Below, in pieces: positions 44,795 through 51,374 of a DNA stretch of 64,000 nucleotides (position 1 is its first letter; every line of letters starts with the position of its first letter). Origin of the DNA: Phycisphaeraceae bacterium (lineage in GTDB: Bacteria > Planctomycetota > Phycisphaerae > Phycisphaerales > UBA1924); contig JAHBXC010000006.1 of the NCBI GenBank assembly GCA_019636675.1, positions 34,244 to 98,243 on the forward strand, written 5' to 3'. The position numbers were made by a program, and so were the translations under genes. The notes below the pieces were generated by a model. It ran no database searches. It was given only the letters and a program-made list of their open reading frames with translations, and was not told the origin of the DNA.

Positions 44795-46225
44795 AGGAAG
44801 CCGGGTGTTTGAGGGCACACCCGGCAAAGCCCGTCGAACCGTGCTCGTCCATGGTCGAACGGTGAGTGCAGCGGCCCTGGAGGGACGCATCACTCCCTTC
44901 TCGCCATGCACATCGTGAACCTTCGCCCGGTTCGCACCTTCGCCGCTCGAACCTCCTTTCCGCTCCCACCAGGGCACGGACGCTGGTTTCCCAGATCGTC
45001 CGTGCCCAATACATGGTGGTAGCGCAGCAACAACCTCGACTCGCACAGCGGCGTACTCCGGGTACACCTGTCCTGTGCATCGTCGAAACGCCGCCAAAGC
45101 GGGCCCGTCCTCCCGGACGAGTCCGCTTTGGCCGCTCATGCTTCCAACCAAGGAGCCGGAGCAAGGGCGGGAGAGTGCTCCCCCGCCCCCGCTCCGACGC
45201 GTGCATCCAGACGGGCGCCTCGTGTGAGGCTTCGGCCCGTCAGCCCTTTCGTCGTCTTCTGACCCGAAGGTCCGTGCCCGGCACCACCCGTCAGCACATG
45301 AAGAACGGGACGCGACGGCCTTGCCGCGTCTCCGCCCGGCTCCCGCCGGCTTCTACTCAGGCCACACTCCTCCTCTGCGAGGTTTGAATCACCGGAGCGT
45401 CGCCGCTCCGGCACCGGGGACCTACCCGGCCCACGCAGAGGTTCCCGCGTTAGCAATGGACTTCGCTCGACCGATCACGTCGGTAGCCGGTGTGACCCGG
45501 CGGTCCTGTCGTCGCACGTCTGACGCTTCCGCATCAGCGCAGTCACCGTGCCCCAGATGGAGCACGCTTTCGAGGGGTAGAAACCAGAAGCTCCCCTCTA
45601 TCCATCGACGGCAGGCTTTCCCTGTTCGGCATCGTCTTCGGTCGAACTCACCGGCAAGCCCTTGACGCCATGACGGCTCGGGCCTCTCGTGGTTGAGCTT
45701 TTCGCGTTCCGAGTCTTGCTCGGATACCCGGTGCTGATAGGCACCGGCCTTGTGCGTCGCCGCACTCGGGCTCCCCACGCCGGGCAGGTTGAACGGGCCA
45801 CGTCCTCACGGACGCTCGGCCACGGACCCCCTGCACGGGATTCGGACACGCTCGTGTCCACACCCGCTTTGAACCATTGCGGCTCGGCAGAACGCCGAGA
45901 CTTTCCGCGTCGCCCGACTTCTGCCGGTGCGAAAAACCATCGGATAGAACGCACGGATTACTCACGGCCATCATGGCCGGTGGATTACTCGTGCGAGCCT
46001 CCGTCGAGCTGGGCGAGCCACTCTCATGGCAACCCAGCTCTACGGGCGTGACACTCGCCGGATGGTCAGTCCGGCCCCTTCGCCTGGTTGGTGGCCAGGC
46101 TCGGGGTGCATCACCCCATCTGGAGCACGCCGAGCACGCGTTGTGCGTGAGTCGACGACCGCAGGGCGGAGCCCTGCGGAATGTGTTATGGCATCCGAGC
46201 CATCGAGTGTGCTCTAGCCGTCGAT
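44795..46225 (-). ncRNA. Candidate large structured noncoding RNA, about 1.4 kb
   Basis: No plausible gene exists here, yet about twenty near-perfect hairpins follow one another. Examples: 10-bp stems at 44972-45007 and 45093-45132, 9-bp stems at 44800-44825 and 46159-46179, 8-bp stems at 46006-46040 and 45392-45411. A three-way junction is closed by CCTCTGCG/CGCAGAGG (45372-45441). Read on the minus strand, loops are GNRA: GAAA (44987), GGGA (45111), GCGA (45400 and 45757), GAGA (46021). None of these loops is GNRA on the plus strand. Ends are approximate. Confidence 0.65.
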
Positions 46226-46270
46226 GCCAAGGGCTTTGACTGTGACGAACATCCGTGATACTGCCCAGAC

Positions 46271-46543
46271 ATGCGATACCGCCCGTTCCTTGCGCCACAC
46301 GAAGACCCCAATGACGGGGAGCCAGCCGCTCGGGGCGGGTGGCGCCTGTGGTTGGCCGAGGGTGGACCGCCATTCGTCGTGTGCACGGTCTTCGGTGTGT
46401 TCGCCGGCGGCGACCTGCGTGCCAAATACGGGGTGGAAGCAGATCACTTTCTCGACCAGGTGTTGCTGGTTGTGGGGGCGGTGCTCCTGGTGTGTGTGCT
46501 CATCGGAGCATGGTCTGCCAAAAAAAGAAAGGGACGGACTTGA
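46271..46543 (+). CDS. Small membrane protein, hypothetical
   Basis: 90 residues with one clear membrane helix near the C-terminus (VLLVVGAVLLVCVLIGAW), followed by a positive tail (SAKKRKGRT) that places it inside. A weaker hydrophobic stretch (PPFVVCTVFGVFAGG) precedes it. No Shine-Dalgarno is seen and composition is only moderately convincing. Confidence 0.45.
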   Translation: MRYRPFLAPHEDPNDGEPAARGGWRLWLAEGGPPFVVCTVFGVFAGGDLRAKYGVEADHFLDQVLLVVGAVLLVCVLIGAWSAKKRKGRT

Positions 46544-46563
46544 TCCGTCCCTTTGGCGGGTGC

Positions 46564-46722
46564 TTACTGGAGCAGGAACCAGAGTCTCGTTGCTCCGACT
46601 CCTACCCAGAAACCACCGAGGGCACCCACGATGGCTCGCCACGGCCCTTCGTAGATTCGTCTCTCGATATAGCGCTCGTACCGTTGCACGATCACTTCTC
46701 TCTCTCTTGCCGGCTTTTTCAT
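46564..46722 (-). CDS. Very small membrane protein (52 residues)
   Basis: ATG 46722 has a perfect GGAGG 7 nt upstream. MKKPAREREVIVQRYERYIE gives a basic amphipathic helix, followed by one membrane helix (AIVGALGGFWVGVGATRLWF) ending LLQ. Convergent with the 90-residue membrane protein. The ideal ribosome site makes this a likely real short gene, possibly a toxin-like or regulatory peptide. Confidence 0.6.
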   Translation of the reverse strand: MKKPAREREVIVQRYERYIERRIYEGPWRAIVGALGGFWVGVGATRLWFLLQ

Positions 46723-46958
46723 ACGTTTTCCTCCATCAAAATCCCAGTTTCGGTCCTCAAACGAACCGACACGGCCTTTGGATGGGGAGCCGGCCTGCGA
46801 GACGCGACAGGTCACCTCTTTGACGAGACGGGTGACGGAACGATTTGTTCTGGTAGCTGGGGGGCCCTCCGCGCGGAAGTGCTTCAATCCCACAAATTCT
46901 GCTGGACACCAACGGAACCGGCGTTAGCATATACGCGAACAGACTGGAGAGGTTTCGC

Positions 46959-47336
46959 GTGGCGAAGAAAAAAAACGGCTTGGACATCCCGATCGGTGAG
47001 AGGCTTCGCACGCAGCGGATCGAGGTCGTCAAGAAGGGCCTCCGCGAGATGGCCGGCCTGCTCGGCATCTCACCCCCGCACCTGACCGACATCGAAAAAG
47101 GCAATCGCTCCCCTTCCGAGGACCTACTCGTCAGGATCAGCAAGCTATACAACATGGATGAGATCGAACTACGCACCGCCTGGGAGAAGGTGGACACCGT
47201 GGTCAACAACGTCGCCAAGAAGAACTCGACGACGATGCGGCGGGTGCCGGAGTTCCTCCGTACCGCCAGCGACCTCACGGATGAACAGTGGCAGGATGCC
47301 ATTCGGCACGTGCAGAACCTCAAACGCAAGAAGTGA
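46959..47336 (+). CDS. XRE-family repressor paired with an ImmA-type protease
   Basis: 125 residues from GTG 46959 (GGAGAGG upstream). The Cro/C1 HTH spans ~12-65 (GERLRTQRIEVVKKGLREMA, LLGISPPHLTDIEKGNRSPS). Its C-terminal half is polar and helical. The following gene is an ImmA/IrrE protease, the standard pair in which the protease cleaves the repressor after DNA damage or cell signals to release an integrative element. It probably controls the int/xis genes downstream. Confidence 0.9.
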   Translation: MAKKKNGLDIPIGERLRTQRIEVVKKGLREMAGLLGISPPHLTDIEKGNRSPSEDLLVRISKLYNMDEIELRTAWEKVDTVVNNVAKKNSTTMRRVPEFLRTASDLTDEQWQDAIRHVQNLKRKK

Positions 47337-47347
47337 CGGAGTAACCC

Positions 47348-48055
47348 GTGGCGACTGGCGAGTCCCCCATCCTGAGGCTGCGGCCATCCGTCAAGCGAGT
47401 CGAGTCCGCCGCGTGGAGGACGCTGCAGGATTGCCGCGAGAGACTCGGGTTGGATCGATTGCCCGTACCAGTTCCGGTCGAGCATTGGATCGAGCACCCG
47501 CTTGGGTACCGGTTCGGCGTGGTCCGGCTGGAGAAGGGCATTCTCGGCCAGGCGTTCATCAAGGACCGCGAGATTCTGGTGAGCGATCGGATCTCTCATG
47601 AGGGGCGGTTTCGGTTCACTTGTGCGCACGAACTCGGCCATCAGGTGCTGCACCGAAGCAGACGCGGAGCGTACACGGACGCGAACGTCATGCACTCGGG
47701 CCCCAAGCAGCGTGTGGAGTGGGAAGCAGACCGGTTTGCTGCGGCGTTCCTGATGCCGATTCCGCTTGTCATTGAGCACTTGTTCCTTCTGCGCGATGAA
47801 CTCGGGGTTCCGCGCGAGCAGATGGCCACGCTCCTTCAGTCCGGTGAGGCCTCGCTGTCATTGTGGCGTGACACGTTCCTGCCAGCGATTGCCGCTCGAT
47901 TCGGCGTCTCACGCGAGTCGGCGGTGTATCGATTCGGTGAGATCGAACTGATCGACGGCTCGCCGTTCATGGTCCACGAACATCGGCCGCGGCTCTTGGC
48001 CGGCCGGCCAAGGCCCGGCGCGCGAGCCGGTGGCGAGCCGAGCCTGTTCCAATAG
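47348..48055 (+). CDS. ImmA/IrrE-family metallopeptidase (anti-repressor)
   Basis: 235 residues from a GTG 11 bp after the XRE stop, with GGAG upstream. Zinc motif HELGH in CAHELGHQVLH (~98-108) and downstream EWEADRFAAAFLMP, the ImmA third-ligand motif. The C-terminal helices contain FGVSRESAVYRF. In ICEBs1-type elements ImmA cleaves its XRE partner ImmR to induce excision; the same role is inferred here from pairing. Confidence 0.92.
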   Translation: MATGESPILRLRPSVKRVESAAWRTLQDCRERLGLDRLPVPVPVEHWIEHPLGYRFGVVRLEKGILGQAFIKDREILVSDRISHEGRFRFTCAHELGHQVLHRSRRGAYTDANVMHSGPKQRVEWEADRFAAAFLMPIPLVIEHLFLLRDELGVPREQMATLLQSGEASLSLWRDTFLPAIAARFGVSRESAVYRFGEIELIDGSPFMVHEHRPRLLAGRPRPGARAGGEPSLFQ

Positions 48056-48364
48056 CCCCTTTTTCGGGAGTATGTTCGCATGCGTGCAAACAGGGTAACA
48101 ACAGGGTTCTCGGCGCCAAATCCGCACCATCCACGCGCCCCCGCGACCCCGCCGCCATTCGCCGCTGCGTCAACTGCAGCGAGTAGCGACACGAGCACCA
48201 CCCGATTCGCCCCCACGCCGTGGCCAGCATGAACGATCACTTGCCAACTCTGTTCGTCTCTGGCGCGGAGATCCATCGGTCCCGTCAGTCGCTGCAGTCG
48301 GATTCGCGGTCATCCCTCGTGCACCGACAAACCAAATCGCTTCTCGTGTCTGGAGGCGCAAGCC
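48056..48364. other. Intergenic region before the recombinase/xis/int group
   Basis: About 310 bp. A partial dyad around 48072-48089 (GTTCGCATGC...GCAAAC) may be a repressor site. No gene seen. Confidence 0.35.
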
Positions 48365-49033
48365 ATGATGCCATCGCGTGACTGGTTCTCCGATGACGAA
48401 GTCTCAGCTCTGTTCGCCGCAGTCCGCACGCCGTGGTGGAAGGCGTTCCTCTCGCTCGGTGTCGATGTGGGGCTTCGACCGGTTGAGTCGCTCAACATGC
48501 TGTGGGAAGACATCGATCCGACCACGCTGAGTGTTCGTGTTCAGCCGAGGCGATCTGAAGAGCTCCGCTTGGATGATGGAGCGGTCGTCCCCGTGCTCGC
48601 GTTCTCTCCGAGCGTGAGCTGCAACCGTACCGTCCCGGCACCGTCGTACACCATCAACGCTCTGCGCCGCCTTCGACGAACGTGCGAGTGGGGATCTCCT
48701 TACGTGTTTGTCCCAGCTGAGAGGTTGTGCCGACTCTTCCCGCTATTGGACTCAGGCCGATCCGCCACCACTGACCTTGCGCCGGGAATTGGGCGGGTCT
48801 TCGTGTCTGTGCAGCGTGAGGCCCGCGTCGAGCTATCGAAGCGATTCCGGCGGTCGCTCGCCGAAACTCCTTGGCGACAGCGGACTCTCGCAGCACTCCG
48901 TAACACGTTCGCACAACGCGCCGCGGAAGCGATGCGTCCCGCGGATTTGGCGGCACACATGGGCTTTGCGCGCAGCACGGCCGTCCTGGCGCACTACGAC
49001 CGCAACTTCCGTGACCGTCGAGGTGAGGCATGA
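48365..49033 (+). CDS. Short tyrosine-recombinase-like protein, catalytic domain only
   Basis: 222 residues behind GGAGG. It lacks the N-terminal core-binding domain. Box I Arg sits in VGLRPVESLNMLW and the C-terminal HMGFARSTAVLAHYDR supplies His and Tyr. Box II reads LAALRNTFAQ, so the first His of HxxR is missing. It may be inactive and act as a directionality or DNA-binding factor. Its stop overlaps the xis start (ATGA). Confidence 0.78.
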   Translation: MMPSRDWFSDDEVSALFAAVRTPWWKAFLSLGVDVGLRPVESLNMLWEDIDPTTLSVRVQPRRSEELRLDDGAVVPVLAFSPSVSCNRTVPAPSYTINALRRLRRTCEWGSPYVFVPAERLCRLFPLLDSGRSATTDLAPGIGRVFVSVQREARVELSKRFRRSLAETPWRQRTLAALRNTFAQRAAEAMRPADLAAHMGFARSTAVLAHYDRNFRDRRGEA

Positions 49034-49245
49034 ACCCGGAACCTGGTACCAGACCGAACCGAGAAGCCCGCCTCACGGTCAATCGGCGAGAGGCGGCACA
49101 GATGCTCGGGATCAGCGAGCGGCTGCTCTGGACGCTGACGAACGCGGGTGAGGTCCCGCACATCCGGCTTGGTGCCCGGGTGCTCTATCCCGTGAAGGCT
49201 CTCAACGAGTGGATCGAAGAGCGCACCAGCGGCTCCGACCGCTGA
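49030..49245 (+). CDS. Excisionase / AlpA-like DNA-binding protein
   Basis: 71 residues; ATG overlaps the preceding stop. The winged HTH reads TVNRREAAQMLGISERLLWT and GEVPHIRLGARVLYPVKALN, the helix-turn-helix type 17 family of Xis proteins. It lies 51 bp upstream of the integrase, the normal site for a recombination directionality factor. Confidence 0.88.
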   Translation: MNPEPGTRPNREARLTVNRREAAQMLGISERLLWTLTNAGEVPHIRLGARVLYPVKALNEWIEERTSGSDR

Positions 49246-49296
49246 TCGACTTGGACTCGGCGGCAGGTATGATCGCGCCGCGGATTGGAGGCCACC

Positions 49297-50685
49297 ATGG
49301 CGACCGTTTTCAAGCGTGGAGGCAAGGGACCATGGATCATCCAGTGGTATGACCACAAGGGTGACCGTCGCGAGATGTCCAGCCGAACCACGGACAAGCG
49401 ACGCGCGGAGCAGCTCGCACAGAAGCTCGAATCCGACAAGCTGCTCCGCAAGACGGGCATCATCGACGCCGCCACAGATGGCTTCGTGCAGCACCGAAAG
49501 AGCCCCCTCGGCGAACACCTCACCGACTACCTCGCCGACCTGCGCCACCGTGGGTGCAATCCGCGTCACGTGCGGACCGTTGAGATCCAGCTCAACCGCA
49601 TGATCGATGACATCAGTGCCAAGCACCTGACCGACCTTGAGCCCATCAAGGTCGCTCGCCATCTCCGTGCGCTCAGGTCGGTGCCCGTGAAGCAGTTGCG
49701 TGAGGAGGCGAGCGAGGAGAAGCAGCGGACGATCGGGCCCCGAACCGTGAACGCGGTCCGGTCCGCCGTCATCGCCTTCCTCAACTGGTGTGTGCGGACT
49801 GGGAGATTGCCCCACAACCCCTGCCAGTACCTGCCCAAAGTCGACGAGACCAAGGACCAGCGTGTGAAGCGCCGGGCGCTCACGACCGAGGAACTCACCC
49901 GGCTCGTGCAGACCTCGGACCGACGCGGGCTCGTCTACCTGGTGGCCGCTATGACCGGGCTTCGGATGAAGGAGATGCGATCGATCACCTGGGGCGATGT
50001 GGACCTTCACAACGCCGCGATGCTGGTCCGCGCGAGTATCGGCAAGGCCAAGCGGGACGACTGGATCGCGCTCACAGCGGAGGTGGTGCAGGCCCTGACA
50101 GCGGCCAAGCCCAAAGGCGCATCGCCCGCGGACACTGTCTTCCCGACGCTCCCCACAACCCGGACGTTCTCATCGGACTTGGCCGCTGCCAAGATTCCCG
50201 AGTACGACGCCGCCGGCCGGCGGGTGGACCGCCACGCCCTGCGGACAACCGCCGGCACGATGCTCGCCCGGGCGGGCGTCATGCCCCAGGAAGCTCAGCG
50301 GCAGATGCGGCACGCGGACATCAAGACCACGCTCCGCCACTACACCGACCTGCGACTTGCCGACCAGGCACGAGCGGTCGCGAAGCTTCCGACCATCACC
50401 CCAGTCGGGGTTGATCTGGCGGCCACGGGCACGTGCGGACCGACCCCCAGCACCTCCAGCAACCCCCAGCAGTATTCCCAGCAGTCGGTGCGCCAAACGG
50501 CACCAAACGACGCCTCGGCGTGCCAGCCGGTGCGAAAACCCGGCCGAGAGACCGGAGTCGCGAAACCCTCAAATTCTGCGGGAAAAAGCGCGTCTTTGCG
50601 AGGGCGTGCGACGCGTTACACGAAAGCGGGCGACCGGAATCGAACCGGCGACATTCAGCTTGGGAAGCTGACGTTCTACCGCTGA
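49297..50685 (+). CDS. int: Island integrase (tyrosine recombinase)
   Basis: 462 residues from ATG 49297 behind GGAGG. Residues ~1-60 form an arm-binding-like domain (WIIQWYDHKGDRREMSSRTT), ~65-175 core-binding, ~190-370 catalytic: Arg in TGLRMKEMRS, RHALRTTAG (HxxR), RHADIKTTLRHYTD (His and Tyr). A ~100-residue low-complexity tail runs through the arm repeat and reads antisense into the tRNA-Gly gene, so its last codons change when the element excises. It catalyses integration at tRNA-Gly. Confidence 0.95.
   Translation: MATVFKRGGKGPWIIQWYDHKGDRREMSSRTTDKRRAEQLAQKLESDKLLRKTGIIDAATDGFVQHRKSPLGEHLTDYLADLRHRGCNPRHVRTVEIQLNRMIDDISAKHLTDLEPIKVARHLRALRSVPVKQLREEASEEKQRTIGPRTVNAVRSAVIAFLNWCVRTGRLPHNPCQYLPKVDETKDQRVKRRALTTEELTRLVQTSDRRGLVYLVAAMTGLRMKEMRSITWGDVDLHNAAMLVRASIGKAKRDDWIALTAEVVQALTAAKPKGASPADTVFPTLPTTRTFSSDLAAAKIPEYDAAGRRVDRHALRTTAGTMLARAGVMPQEAQRQMRHADIKTTLRHYTDLRLADQARAVAKLPTITPVGVDLAATGTCGPTPSTSSNPQQYSQQSVRQTAPNDASACQPVRKPGRETGVAKPSNSAGKSASLRGRATRYTKAGDRNRTGDIQLGKLTFYR
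50463..50482 (+). repeat. Right copy of the 20-bp direct repeat, candidate integrase arm site
   Basis: Identical to 5317-5336 and in the same orientation. It lies inside the integrase coding tail, 149 bp before the attR core. Confidence 0.6.
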
Positions 50686-50696
50686 ACTACACCCGC
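50625..50696 (-). tRNA. tRNA-Gly (anticodon CCC), attR
   Basis: A complete 72-nt cloverleaf: acceptor GCGGGTG/CGCCCGC, D arm GTTC/GAAC, anticodon stem TCAGC/GCTGA with loop TTCCCAA, and T arm GCCGG/CCGGT around TTCGATT. CCA is not encoded. The 3' half comes from the island: G67 pairs with U6 as a wobble, whereas the displaced copy has A67. Confidence 0.97.
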
Positions 50697-50759
50697 GTGA
50701 ACAGGGGCTCGGGGGCCGCCCCGTGTCGGATCAGAATAGGCCGGTCGGGGCCCGTCGGC

Positions 50760-51209
50760 TCAGGCCTTGACCCACTGCCCGCGACCGACGGCCTTGGCCA
50801 CCCCGTCGCGTTTGAGCATGTGGAGCTGCGTGGTGATGCTCACCTTCTGGCCGACCTTCTTGCTCACCTTGTCCGCCAGCTCGGCGGGGCTCTGGGGCGT
50901 CGAGGTCAGGGACTCCTGAAGCGTCTGCTTCACGCCCTGCACGCGCTGGCCGCCGGCCTTCTTGCCGCGAGCGGTGCGCTTCTTGGCGGTCTTCTTCTTC
51001 GAGGCCTTCTTCTTCGATCCGGCCTTCTTGCGACCGGGCTTCTTCTTGTTCTTCGAGCCGCGAGGGCGACCGGGCCCGCGACGGGCCTCGCCGCCGGTCT
51101 CGGGGTCGATGCCGAACCGGGCGAACACCGCGTCGATCTCGGAGACCGCGGCGAGATGATGATTACGCTCGGTGTGCAGCTTGCGCAGGAGCGACGACAA
51201 CTGAACCAT
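50760..51209 (-). CDS. Lys-rich DNA-binding-like protein
   Basis: 149 residues starting MVQLSSLLRKLHTERNHHLA (an ATG 15 bp earlier is possible). A short N-terminal coiled coil leads to GRPRGSKNKKKPGRKKAGSK, an AT-hook (GRPRG) plus histone-H1-like KKAxKK repeats (~50-95). A C-terminal winged-helix-like segment follows (SPAELADKVSKKVGQKVSIT, THxLHMLKRDGVAKAVGRGQW-like). Planctomycetes carry many such nucleoid-associated proteins. First chromosomal gene right of the island. Confidence 0.8.
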   Translation of the reverse strand: MVQLSSLLRKLHTERNHHLAAVSEIDAVFARFGIDPETGGEARRGPGRPRGSKNKKKPGRKKAGSKKKASKKKTAKKRTARGKKAGGQRVQGVKQTLQESLTSTPQSPAELADKVSKKVGQKVSITTQLHMLKRDGVAKAVGRGQWVKA

Positions 51210-51374
51210 AGTTTCCTGTTTCATTGTCTGAACAGTAGTCGTGCTGAAACGCCCCCGCAAGGAAACTTCCAAAGACTGAATTCTCCTCTCCGAGTTGTAT
51301 ACCCGGTTCGGGCTGCGTTCGGAATGTTTCGTGACCGCAGAAACCGCGGCGTGCGGACGCGGTACCCTTTGCGC

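Larger units (their letters stand above)
5232..50666. mobile_element. 45-kb tRNA-Gly-integrated genomic island (integrative element)
   Basis: Bounded by identical 35-bp direct repeats (5232-5266 and 50632-50666) inside the tRNA-Gly sequence. Integrase and Xis genes abut the right repeat. Cargo: metal efflux, type III CBASS, ParA, a VirD4-like ATPase, XRE/ImmA regulators and three tyrosine recombinases. I see no relaxase, VirB4 or mating-pair genes, so it is probably a mobilisable or decayed integrative element rather than a self-conjugating one. Confidence 0.92.

Noticed and set aside
43700..45520. Group II intron domain V hairpin
   Set aside because: Looked for an AGC...GUUC pairing with a GNRA loop before and after the MTEYR-type gene; candidates at 44836-44870 and 44900-44960 do not pair.
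44760..46200. Several 100-240 codon frames in the structured region
   Set aside because: All lack domains, ribosome sites and natural composition, and they cross multiple perfect hairpins; the region fits RNA structure better.
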